From Campylobacteraceae bacterium (lineage in GTDB: Bacteria; Campylobacterota; Campylobacteria; Campylobacterales; Sulfurovaceae), in assembly GCA_027026055.1 (NCBI GenBank), contig JALVPA010000187.1:3825-9080 (forward strand): a stretch of DNA of 5,256 nt. Reading direction: 5' to 3'. The translations under genes and the position numbers were made by a program. The notes under the pieces were generated by a model. That model searched no databases. It had not been told where the DNA came from and saw only the letters and a list, made by a program, of their open reading frames with translations. Of the stretch, positions 1 through 5,256 are shown piece by piece. Position 1 is the stretch's first letter. Every line of letters starts with the position of its first letter.

Positions 1-326
1 AAATAAAACTTGTCAAAGTCTCTATACTTGCAACATTCTTCGCAAAAAATTTCATAGAACAAAAAAAGCCCTGCAAATATTTTTTTCTTTAATTTGATTT
101 TTTCTTTCAATGAATCTAACGCTTGTCGGTCGGAAGATTTGAATTCAACAAACCATATCTCTTTTTTTTCATCACTTATATAAAGCATATCGGGAGAATT
201 TGGCAAATGGGATCGTCTTAAAACACCTTTTGTATTATCCAAATCGATAAATTTATTCTTATAATCGCATACAACTATACCATTTGTAGAGTCATAACTC
301 AACTCGGACAAAGGTGCCTCAATCAT
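1..326 (-). CDS. Partial protein with PD-(D/E)XK nuclease-like motif, coupled to upstream ATPase
   Basis: An open frame starts with ATG at 326 and runs without a stop for 108 codons to the left edge, so the C-terminus is missing. The start lies inside the last codons of the upstream ATPase gene (8-base overlap), which implies translational coupling; the only SD-like sequence is a weak AGG 7 bases upstream. I do not recognise a named family. Visible are a Pro45-Asp46 pair followed by a hydrophobic strand (MLYIS), a charged turn, a second strand (IWFV), then Glu61-Phe62-Lys63 and a Lys-rich helix. The P-D, 14 residues, E-x-K arrangement is the classic active-site signature of PD-(D/E)XK nucleases and their inactive relatives. 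Residues 83-105 add an aromatic stretch with three Cys (95, 98, 99). Composition is very AT-rich like the ATPase gene. Coding status is well supported; nuclease activity is inference. Confidence 0.75.
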   Translation of the reverse strand, partial: MIEAPLSELSYDSTNGIVVCDYKNKFIDLDNTKGVLRRSHLPNSPDMLYISDEKKEIWFVEFKSSDRQALDSLKEKIKLKKKIFAGLFLFYEIFCEECCKYRDFDKFY

Positions 327-1353
327 CCAAATACCTATCCATCTTAAGTTTTTTTAATTCACGCATTGGAAGAGCTAATTTTTCAAAAATATTCTCTAAA
401 CTCTTTTGATGTTTAATATATCCGTCTTCTGCCAAATAAAAATTGGTTTGATATTCTATCTCTTCTACTTCACCGTATCGTTTTAAAGCCTCAATCATAT
501 AGGGACTATGTGAGTTCACAATAATCTTCACGCCTTTTTTTACAAGCTTAACAATAAGTTCGGCTATCTTAAGTTGCCATTTTGGGTGTAAATGCACTTC
601 CGGTTCATCTAAAATTAGTAAGTTTTTTTTCGTAAAAAATCTATTATTGTTTAAAATTTGGATGATACCAAAGCTTTTGATACCGGTTGCCGTATTTTCC
701 ATTTCAACCTGTATTTCACTATTTTCTACTCTTTTAAGATAATAAAATTTTGAATTATCAAAATGAAGTTTCCCTGATATAACTTTAGTAATTAATTCAT
801 CGATTTCTCGTTGACGTTTAGCATGCGAGAAAGGATTGTCTTTTGATAATTTATCGTATAAATCCCACATCATATATGGGTAGGATATATCAAAGTCCAA
901 TCCATAATCATATTTTTTTCGCTCCCTCATCTTAGATACGCTATTAAAAAAATCAACCAGATCAAAAACCAAAGGCGACTGCACAAAGGTTGCATCAAAA
1001 AATCTATTTTTACTTTCTCGATTGAATTCAACTTTTGAAATGAAATTTTTATCTCGAATTTTCACATCAATAACCAAGTTATCCTTATGAGCATGATTAT
1101 TAATTAGCTTCACGCTACCATCAAATGATATATTTCCATCAAAAACCAAATTCAATCTTGTCGCTAGAATATGTTTAGTATCACCGCTTGAAGCTTTTTG
1201 CTTGTAGGCAATATTATCAGATTTAATCAAAGCAAACAATATTTTCCCTACCGTACTCTTACCGGTATCGTTTTCGCCGGCAATAACGGTAAGTCCGTCG
1301 ATTTTGACGGTAGCCTCTTTGATCATGCCGATATTTTTAAGTTGCAACTCCAT
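319..1353 (-). CDS. AAA/ABC-type ATPase of the SMC/OLD-like (AAA_15/AAA_21) group
   Basis: Encodes a 344-residue soluble ATPase. The N-terminus has the beta-strand start typical of RecF/SMC-like ATPases (MELQLKNIGMIKEA), then Walker A GENDTGKST at 26-34. A shortened middle region (about 60-210) shows no long coiled coil or zinc hook. A degenerate ABC signature, TATGIKSFG, lies at 221-229; Walker B LLILDEPE at 245-252 is followed by a D-loop-like HLHPKWQ; the H-loop is NSHS at 280-283. No TOPRIM or other effector domain follows, unlike OLD nucleases, so the effector is probably the overlapping downstream gene. The start has AAGG 8 bases upstream (1362-1365). Such stand-alone ATPases are often paired with nuclease-like partners in defence modules; that role is inferred. 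The gene is strikingly AT-rich (12 G/C of 60 in 601-660) compared with purE, which suggests horizontal transfer. Confidence 0.93.
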   Translation of the reverse strand: MELQLKNIGMIKEATVKIDGLTVIAGENDTGKSTVGKILFALIKSDNIAYKQKASSGDTKHILATRLNLVFDGNISFDGSVKLINNHAHKDNLVIDVKIRDKNFISKVEFNRESKNRFFDATFVQSPLVFDLVDFFNSVSKMRERKKYDYGLDFDISYPYMMWDLYDKLSKDNPFSHAKRQREIDELITKVISGKLHFDNSKFYYLKRVENSEIQVEMENTATGIKSFGIIQILNNNRFFTKKNLLILDEPEVHLHPKWQLKIAELIVKLVKKGVKIIVNSHSPYMIEALKRYGEVEEIEYQTNFYLAEDGYIKHQKSLENIFEKLALPMRELKKLKMDRYLDD

Positions 1354-1361
1354 GGGCTTTG

Positions 1362-1365
1362 CCTT
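1362..1365 (-). promoter_or_regulatory. Ribosome binding site of the ATPase gene
   Basis: AAGG on the minus strand lies 8 bases before the ATG at 1353. It supports this start, which also leaves an intact N-terminal beta strand ahead of Walker A. Confidence 0.5.
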
Positions 1366-1382
1366 ATCTCTTCACTTTACCT

Positions 1383-1402
1383 AAAAACGGGGCTAAAGCC
1401 CC
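1383..1402 (-). terminator. Rho-independent terminator after purE
   Basis: On the minus strand a perfect GC stem, GGGGCT-TT-AGCCCC (1402 to 1389; also readable as a 5-bp stem with a TTTA loop), is followed by one G and five T residues (1387-1383). It lies 36 bases past the purE stop and 29 bases before the ATPase start, so it should separate purE transcription from the ATPase unit. The same 22-base segment resembles a second palindrome at 1981-2002, so it may also belong to a dispersed palindromic repeat family. Confidence 0.75.
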
Positions 1403-1438
1403 TACTCCAAAACTCTTCCCTCTTCATTCTTCATTAAA

Positions 1439-1933
1439 TTAGAGAATGACTTCTATCTCGCTTGAGTCGAGCTCTACCTTTTTGGCCTTGGCGATGCGAT
1501 CTTCGTCGAGTTTGACGCGAAGCTCATCATCTTCAAGCGCCATGATCTGCACCGCCATATAGGCGGCATTGACCGCGCCCGCTTTACCGATCGCCAATGT
1601 ACCCACCGGCATACCCGAAGGCATCATCACGGTACTTAGCAGCGCATCCTCACCACGCAACGGGCCGCTCTCCATCGGCACACCGAGTACGGGTCTTGTC
1701 GTAGCCGCCGCTACCGCACCCGCCAAATGCGCCGCCATACCGGCCGCCGCGATAAAGACCTGCGCGCCTTTTTTTTCGGCATCTTTGATATAATTTTTCG
1801 TGCGTTCGGGACTACGATGTGCCGAGGAGATAATAAGCTCATAGGGTACGCCGAACTTCTCCAGTGTTTTGGCACACTCTTTCATCACATCATAGTCGCT
1901 TTTACTACCCATAACAATCGAAACAAACTTCAT
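1439..1933 (-). CDS. purE: 5-(carboxyamino)imidazole ribonucleotide mutase PurE
   Basis: PurE (class I) converts N5-carboxyaminoimidazole ribonucleotide to 4-carboxy-5-aminoimidazole ribonucleotide in cytosolic de novo purine synthesis, downstream of PurK. The 164-residue length is normal for the family. Motifs appear in order: the phosphate/nucleotide-binding MGSKSD loop at 8-13; SAHRSP at 37-42, containing the catalytic His39; the Ala/Gly-rich AAAGMAAHLAG at 62-72; GVPMESG at 84-90; and the DALLSTVMMPSGMPVGTLAIGK region at 96-117, followed by an Ala-rich helix. The start is fixed by AAGGAG five bases upstream. The gene lies 92 bases after trhP on the same strand and ends before a terminator. 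A purK is not visible here. Identification is secure. Confidence 0.98.
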   Translation of the reverse strand: MKFVSIVMGSKSDYDVMKECAKTLEKFGVPYELIISSAHRSPERTKNYIKDAEKKGAQVFIAAAGMAAHLAGAVAAATTRPVLGVPMESGPLRGEDALLSTVMMPSGMPVGTLAIGKAGAVNAAYMAVQIMALEDDELRVKLDEDRIAKAKKVELDSSEIEVIL

Positions 1934-1938
1934 ATCTA

Positions 1939-1944
1939 CTCCTT
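1939..1944 (-). promoter_or_regulatory. Ribosome binding site of purE
   Basis: A consensus AAGGAG on the minus strand lies 5 bases before the purE ATG and fixes the start codon at 1933. Confidence 0.8.
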
Positions 1945-1969
1945 GTTGTTAAATTAAAAACTTGATATG

Positions 1970-2017
1970 CACTCTTAGATACGGGGCTCAAGCGCCGTCT
2001 CTAAATAGGATAGAGTG
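1970..2017 (+). repeat. Nested palindrome between trhP and purE
   Basis: Outer arms CACTCT (1970-1975) and AGAGTG (2012-2017) enclose an inner hairpin at 1977-2002. The inner hairpin pairs AGA/TCT, ACGG/CCGT and GC/GC, interrupted by two mismatches (1980-1999 and 1985-1994), around a TCAA loop at 1988-1991. No T-run follows the hairpin on the minus strand, so it is a poor intrinsic terminator for trhP. It could act as an RNA hairpin in a trhP-purE transcript. Bases 1981-2002 match the terminator segment at 1387-1408 in 17 of 22 positions, which hints at a REP-like element. Confidence 0.55.
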
Positions 2018-2025
2018 TTTTTCAG

Positions 2026-3360
2026 TCATCGTTTCGGCTCCAATTTCATCGGGGTCGAATCGGGCGTCAAGCCTTTTTTATCCAGCGCTTCGGCGATCGG
2101 ACGGCGCAAAATGGTGTAACCCGGCAACTTTATAGGCAAAAGCCACGCATTAGTATCGCCGCTATGGACACACTCGCGGCTTTTGCCCTCGGTCGTGACG
2201 ATCTGCTCAAAGCGCAGGTACCACTTGCCCTCTCTTTCATACACCGCGCCGATTTCGTTTTTCGTCGCTTCAATCGTAGCGCCAACGGGCAAGACGATCT
2301 CCACTTCGTCACCGACGCAGGTTTTGTCTTTGCACTTCCACGTATCGCCCGCTTCATCCACCAAACCCGCTACTTGATGGGTACCGTAGCCGATGCTAAA
2401 GCCGAGCGATTGCGTATCGTCGCGCTCAAAGGGGCGCGAGACGAGATAGGCGTCGGTAAAGCCGCGATTTTGCGTCGTATGCAGCTGTGCTTGGTAGCGC
2501 GACGCATCGAAATCACCCGCATAAAAATCATCGATCGCGTGACGGTAAGCCTTCGTCACAACACCGGCGTAGTAGGCCGACTTGGTACGCCCCTCGATCT
2601 TGAGCGAATCGATCACGCCGCTTGAGAGGATCTCGTCGATGTGCGAGGCGAGATTGAGATCTTTGGCATTCATGATATAAGTGCCCACTTCGCTCTCTTC
2701 TTCGAGTTTAAAAGTGGTGCCCGTTTCGGGATTGTGCGCGTAGATCTCGTAAGGGAAACGACAATCGTTGGCGCAACTGCCGCGGTTGGGTACGCGTCCC
2801 GTTTGCAGTGCGGAGATGAGGCAACGCCCGCTATAGGCAAAGCACATCGAACCGTGCACAAAGACCTCCAACTCCAAATCGGGCAGATGCGACTTGATCG
2901 CTTCGCAATCTTTGAGGCTGATTTCGCGTGCGACGATGATGCGTTTTACTCCCAAATCGTAGTAGACCTCCGCATCGGCCCAGTTCATCACGTTGGCTTG
3001 GGTCGAAAGGTGGATAGGAATATCGGGTGCGATACGCCGCGCGATTTTGACCACTCCCGGAGAGGAGACGATAAGCGCATCGGGCTTGAGCTCCGCGATC
3101 TTGGCGATATGGTTTTCGTAGAGTTTGATCTGCGCGTTAAACGGAAAGGCGTTGACGGTGGCGTAGACCTTTTTGCCCCTTTCGTGCGCATAGGCAATAC
3201 CTTCGGCAAACGAGTCGATGTCAAACTCCTTGCCCGAACGAATACGCAGCGAAAAGGTGCTGGTGCCGCCGTAGACGGCATCGGCACCGTAGTTGATAGC
3301 GATCTTGAGCTTTTCGAGATTGCCCGCAGGGGCAAGCAACTCGACTTTGTTGTTTGTCAT
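2026..3360 (-). CDS. trhP: U32-family tRNA hydroxylation protein TrhP (YegQ-like)
   Basis: The product closely resembles E. coli YegQ/TrhP, which acts in prephenate-dependent 5-hydroxylation of wobble uridine 34 in tRNA; older annotations call it a U32 peptidase or collagenase. Numbered from the preferred start (444 residues), features are: the family N-terminus VELLAPAGN near residue 6; GADAVYGG at 25-32; HLSTQANVMNW near 117-127; the U32 signature EVFVHGSMCFAYSGRC at 165-180; RGSCANDCR at 193-201; and SLKIEGRTKS at 252-261, then a C-terminal beta domain. Cys173, 180, 196 and 200 resemble the Cys set that binds Fe-S in the related UbiU/UbiV. An ATG nine codons upstream (3387) is in frame but lacks a good SD, and the family begins at about the chosen Met. 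The gene precedes purE. Substrate assignment is by homology. Confidence 0.93.
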   Translation of the reverse strand: MTNNKVELLAPAGNLEKLKIAINYGADAVYGGTSTFSLRIRSGKEFDIDSFAEGIAYAHERGKKVYATVNAFPFNAQIKLYENHIAKIAELKPDALIVSSPGVVKIARRIAPDIPIHLSTQANVMNWADAEVYYDLGVKRIIVAREISLKDCEAIKSHLPDLELEVFVHGSMCFAYSGRCLISALQTGRVPNRGSCANDCRFPYEIYAHNPETGTTFKLEEESEVGTYIMNAKDLNLASHIDEILSSGVIDSLKIEGRTKSAYYAGVVTKAYRHAIDDFYAGDFDASRYQAQLHTTQNRGFTDAYLVSRPFERDDTQSLGFSIGYGTHQVAGLVDEAGDTWKCKDKTCVGDEVEIVLPVGATIEATKNEIGAVYEREGKWYLRFEQIVTTEGKSRECVHSGDTNAWLLPIKLPGYTILRRPIAEALDKKGLTPDSTPMKLEPKR

Positions 3361-3369
3361 ACCTACCAT

Positions 3370-3374
3370 TCCTT
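3370..3374 (-). promoter_or_regulatory. Ribosome binding site that decides the trhP start
   Basis: AAGGA on the minus strand lies 9 bases before the ATG at 3360. The in-frame ATG at 3387 has only a distant GAG upstream, and an ATG at 3369 lies too close to this SD. The start at 3360 also matches the length of E. coli YegQ ahead of its ELLSPAG motif. Confidence 0.6.
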
Positions 3375-3413
3375 CGTCAACTCTCATCCGATATAACTCT
3401 CGAATAAACCAAA

Positions 3414-3419
3414 ATTTTA
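3414..3419 (-). promoter_or_regulatory. Possible -10 element of the trhP promoter
   Basis: TAAAAT on the minus strand in the divergent intergenic region would start transcription near 3407, giving a leader of about 47 bases to the trhP ATG. No convincing -35 is seen, and the TG of an extended -10 is absent. This is weak evidence in an AT-rich spacer. Confidence 0.3.
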
Positions 3420-3447
3420 CCCTATCTGTCGTAAAGATTAGATTTTA

Positions 3448-3456
3448 TGTTACAAT
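3448..3456 (+). promoter_or_regulatory. Extended -10 promoter at the PHP phosphatase start (leaderless)
   Basis: TGTTACAAT fits an extended -10 (TG-N-TACAAT). It ends only 7 bases before the ATG at 3464, so transcription would start at or within a base or two of the start codon. No SD sequence is present between it and the ATG. A leaderless mRNA is therefore inferred. Confidence 0.5.
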
Positions 3457-3463
3457 CCGTTTT

Positions 3464-4255
3464 ATGGAAAAGAGACGAATCGACCTGCATAACCACACCG
3501 TACGATGCAATCATGCCGAGGGAAGTGTAGAAGCATACGTACAAAAAGCGATAGCGCTGGGTACCGACATCTACGGTTTCAGCGAACATGCGCCGATGGA
3601 TTTCGACGAAAAATATCGCCTCTCTTTTGAAGAGATGAAAGCATATGAAAACGATATAAAAACCATATCTGAAATATATAAAAACGATATAGATATTCGT
3701 TTGGGTTACGAAGTGGATTGGCTGCCCGGTCATATGGACGAACGCGTACTGAACGCCGATGTCGACTATTTGATCGGATCGGTGCACTTTATCGACAAAT
3801 GGGGTTTTGACAACCCCGAGTTTCTTAGCGGATGGAAAAATCGCAATATCGACGAGATTTGGGAAGCCTATTTCGAAGCGATCGAAGCGATGGCAAACAG
3901 CGGGCTTTTCGATATCGTCGGGCACATGGACCTGATCAAGGTCTTCAAATACCTCCCAAAAACGGATGTCAGAATTCTTGCACATGATGCACTACGGGCA
4001 ATCAAACGAAGCGGCATGGTGCTAGAGATCAACACGGCGGGACTACGTAAACCCGTAGCGGAGCTTTATCCCTCCGAAGCGTTGTTGCAAGAAGCCTATG
4101 CCATGCAGATTCCCATCACCTTCGGCTCAGACGCGCATGCGCCCGAACAAGTGGGTTTCGGCTACGACAAAGCGGTGGAAACGGCACGCAAAATAGGTTA
4201 TACGCACGCCGTCGTATTCGAAAAACGGCATAAGCGTCTCGTTCCTTTTCGCTAA
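3464..4255 (+). CDS. PHP-superfamily histidinol-phosphatase-like phosphoesterase (HisJ/HisK type)
   Basis: The 263-residue product matches the monofunctional PHP histidinol-phosphatase family, which hydrolyses L-histidinol phosphate to L-histidinol with a multi-metal centre. All PHP metal-ligand motifs are visible: DLHNHT at 7-12 (Asp7, His9, His11), His17, SEHAP at 40-44 (Glu41, His42), GYEVDW at 81-86 (Glu83), GSVHF at 105-109 (His108), VGHMDL at 152-157 (His154), EINTAG at 188-193 and GSDAH at 221-225. The frame is open 57 codons further upstream, but that extension would overlap trhP and has no homology to the family; family proteins begin just before DLHNHT, so ATG 3464 is chosen although no SD precedes it. 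It is divergent from trhP and 130 bases upstream of glnA. Substrate is inferred; another phosphoesterase role is possible, especially if a bifunctional hisB exists elsewhere. Confidence 0.92.
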   Translation: MEKRRIDLHNHTVRCNHAEGSVEAYVQKAIALGTDIYGFSEHAPMDFDEKYRLSFEEMKAYENDIKTISEIYKNDIDIRLGYEVDWLPGHMDERVLNADVDYLIGSVHFIDKWGFDNPEFLSGWKNRNIDEIWEAYFEAIEAMANSGLFDIVGHMDLIKVFKYLPKTDVRILAHDALRAIKRSGMVLEINTAGLRKPVAELYPSEALLQEAYAMQIPITFGSDAHAPEQVGFGYDKAVETARKIGYTHAVVFEKRHKRLVPFR

Positions 4256-4271
4256 AACATCTTCTTTCGAA

Positions 4272-4295
4272 AAACCTTTCTCTTCCGCAAGGTTT
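4272..4295 (+). terminator. Weak hairpin after the PHP phosphatase gene
   Basis: AAACCTT (4272-4278) and AAGGTTT (4289-4295) form a 7-bp stem with a 10-base loop, 16 bases past the stop. A six-T run appears at 4306-4311, but it is 10 bases away from the stem, so this is not a canonical intrinsic terminator. It is listed as the only candidate structure between this gene and glnA. Confidence 0.3.
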
Positions 4296-4344
4296 CAATT
4301 GACTATTTTTTAGGCAACCGATTCCTCGATTCTTAAATCTTTGG

Positions 4345-4353
4345 TGCTATAAT
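4345..4353 (+). promoter_or_regulatory. Extended -10 promoter of glnA
   Basis: TGCTATAAT is a perfect extended -10 (TG-N-TATAAT), predicting a start near 4360 and a leader of about 25 bases. No good -35 lies 16-18 bases upstream, which is usual for Campylobacterota sigma70 promoters. No sigma54 GG/GC pair at the expected spacing was seen, so enterobacterial-style NtrC control is not evident. Confidence 0.75.
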
Positions 4354-4370
4354 GTAGGGACATTTTTTAT

Positions 4371-4376
4371 AAGGAG
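4371..4376 (+). promoter_or_regulatory. Ribosome binding site of glnA
   Basis: A consensus AAGGAG with a 9-base spacer to the ATG at 4386 supports the chosen start, immediately followed by the family-typical N-terminus. Confidence 0.75.
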
Positions 4377-4385
4377 AGTGACACA

Positions 4386-5256
4386 ATGGGTAAATTTGTC
4401 AACAACATCGACGAATTCAACAAATATTGCGAGGAGAACGAAGTCGAATTTATCGATTTCCGTTTTACCGATATCAAAGGTGCGTGGCATCATATCAGCT
4501 ACAGAAAAAGCGCCGTAGACGACGCAATGCTCGAAGCGGGACTTCCCTTCGACGGTTCTTCCATCGAAGCGTGGCAGCCGATCAACGAATCGGACATGCT
4601 GCTCAAACCCGATATCGAAACGGCATTCATGGATCCTTTCACGGCAGACCCGACGGTAGTTGTCATCTGTGACGTTTACGATATCTATAACGGCGAACTT
4701 TATGCGAAATGTCCCCGCTCCATCGCCAAAAAAGCGCTTAAGTACCTCGAAGAGCAAGGTATCGGCGACGCGGCTTACTTCGGACCCGAAAACGAATTTT
4801 TCATCTTCGACGACGTACAAATCAAAGACAACATCAACGAATCGAGCTACCGCGTAGATAGCGAAGAGGGCGAATGGAACGACGCGACCGAATTCGACGA
4901 ATACGGCAATATCGGTCATCGCCCCCGTACCAAAGGCGGTTATTTCCCCGTGATGCCGACCGACACGATGGTCGATCTTCGCGCAGAGATGATGCAGGTG
5001 ATGGAAGAAGTGGGTCTGGAAGTGGTACTCGGACACCACGAAGTGGCGCAAGCGCAAGGCGAGATCGGTGTCAAATTCGGCACGCTCGTCGAAGCGGCGG
5101 ACAATGTACAAAAATATAAATATGTCGTTAAAATGGTAGCGCACCTCAACGGTAAAACGGCGACATTTATGCCCAAGCCTCTCTTCGGCGACAACGGTAA
5201 CGGTATGCACGTACACCAATCCATCTGGAAAGACGGCAAAAACCTCTTCTATCAAG
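4386..5256 (+). CDS. glnA: Glutamine synthetase type I (5' part)
   Basis: Glutamine synthetase makes glutamine from glutamate, ammonia and ATP in the cytosol and is the main entry of ammonia into metabolism. The window holds 290 codons plus one base of a family that is usually about 470-480 residues, so the C-terminal catalytic part, including any adenylylation Tyr loop, lies beyond the right edge. Visible motifs are the beta-grasp domain with FRFTDIKG near 25-32; FDGSSI at 55-60 with the catalytic Asp56; GPENEFFIFD at 133-142 with metal ligands Glu135 and Glu137; KGGYFPV at 183-189; HHEVAQAQGEIGVKF at 217-231 with Glu219 and Glu226; and KTATFMPKPLFGDNGNGMHVHQS at 257-279 with His275 and His277. 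The frame is intact and all key residues are present. Its own promoter and RBS indicate a separate transcription unit from the PHP gene. Identification is secure. Confidence 0.98.
   Translation, partial: MGKFVNNIDEFNKYCEENEVEFIDFRFTDIKGAWHHISYRKSAVDDAMLEAGLPFDGSSIEAWQPINESDMLLKPDIETAFMDPFTADPTVVVICDVYDIYNGELYAKCPRSIAKKALKYLEEQGIGDAAYFGPENEFFIFDDVQIKDNINESSYRVDSEEGEWNDATEFDEYGNIGHRPRTKGGYFPVMPTDTMVDLRAEMMQVMEEVGLEVVLGHHEVAQAQGEIGVKFGTLVEAADNVQKYKYVVKMVAHLNGKTATFMPKPLFGDNGNGMHVHQSIWKDGKNLFYQ

Noticed and set aside
1403..1436. Ten-codon minus-strand reading frame (MKNEEGRVLE) between purE and its terminator
   Set aside because: It is too short to support, its purine-rich GAAGA-type sequence looks low-complexity, and it has no clear RBS of its own.
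1953..1958. TTTAAT on the minus strand as a -10 for a purE promoter
   Set aside because: It would place the transcription start at or next to the AAGGAG, leaving almost no leader, and there is no TG extension or -35. purE may be co-transcribed with trhP.
2641..3396. Long plus-strand open frame (251 codons) opposite trhP
   Set aside because: It is antisense to a gene with clear homology over its whole length, has no recognisable motif or RBS, and its Arg/Asp/Val/Phe-rich content is typical of a shadow frame.
3293..3463. 57-codon N-terminal extension of the PHP phosphatase frame
   Set aside because: It overlaps the start of divergent trhP, contains the promoter-like -10, and has no counterpart in the family, whose members begin just before DLHNHT.
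4299..4311. TTGACT followed by a T-run upstream of glnA as a -35 or as a terminator tract
   Set aside because: TTGACT is 43 bases from the only good -10, and the T-run is 10 bases removed from the nearest stem.
4347..5255. Long minus-strand open frame (302 codons) opposite glnA
   Set aside because: It lies fully antisense to a secure glutamine synthetase and would cross its promoter. The His/Phe/Val/Arg/Asp-rich translation matches no family and reflects codon bias of glnA.
1..5256. CRISPR arrays, tRNA or rRNA genes, insertion sequences, integrase or attachment sites
   Set aside because: No regularly spaced repeats, no tRNA-like cloverleaf, no transposase or recombinase frame, and no terminal inverted or direct repeat bracketing the AT-rich part within the window. 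Its left boundary is not visible.

Overview
The window looks chromosomal and points to a Campylobacterota (Epsilonproteobacteria) host, most likely a free-living one related to Sulfurovum, Sulfurimonas or Sulfuricurvum. The reasons are the glnA / U32-TrhP / purE gene set, which I recall as adjacent in this phylum (for example around Cj0699-Cj0702 in Campylobacter jejuni), extended -10 promoters without a clear -35, and strong AAGGAG ribosome binding sites. The genus is an inference; no rRNA or other marker is present.

Layout. Bases 1-1353 (minus strand) hold a very AT-rich two-gene unit. It comprises a 344-residue SMC/OLD-like ATPase and, overlapping its stop codon by 8 bases, the first 108 residues of a protein with a PD-(D/E)XK nuclease-like signature that runs off the left edge. 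Bases 1383-1402 form a compact hairpin with a T-run on the minus strand, which separates this unit from purE (1439-1933, minus). A nested palindrome (1970-2017) lies between purE and the next gene, a U32-family TrhP/YegQ protein (2026-3360, minus). A 103-base divergent intergenic region follows. Then come two plus-strand genes: a PHP-type histidinol-phosphatase-like enzyme (3464-4255), apparently leaderless, and the 5' 60% or so of a type I glutamine synthetase, glnA (4386 to the right edge), with its own extended -10 promoter.

The right-hand 3.8 kb is ordinary core metabolism: purine synthesis, wobble-uridine modification of tRNA, a probable histidine-pathway phosphatase, and ammonia assimilation. 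It is about 50-55% GC in the stretches I counted by hand. The left-hand 1.35 kb is about 20-22% GC in its poorest stretches and carries a different kind of gene. It looks like an accessory insertion downstream of purE, at a place where I recall glyQ or a small ORF in related genomes. The ATPase plus nuclease-like pair is the most likely candidate for a little-described system, plausibly anti-phage defence, but the sequence alone shows only the domains and their coupling. No gene-free stretch exceeds 130 bases. I saw no tRNA, rRNA, CRISPR array, insertion sequence or att site.
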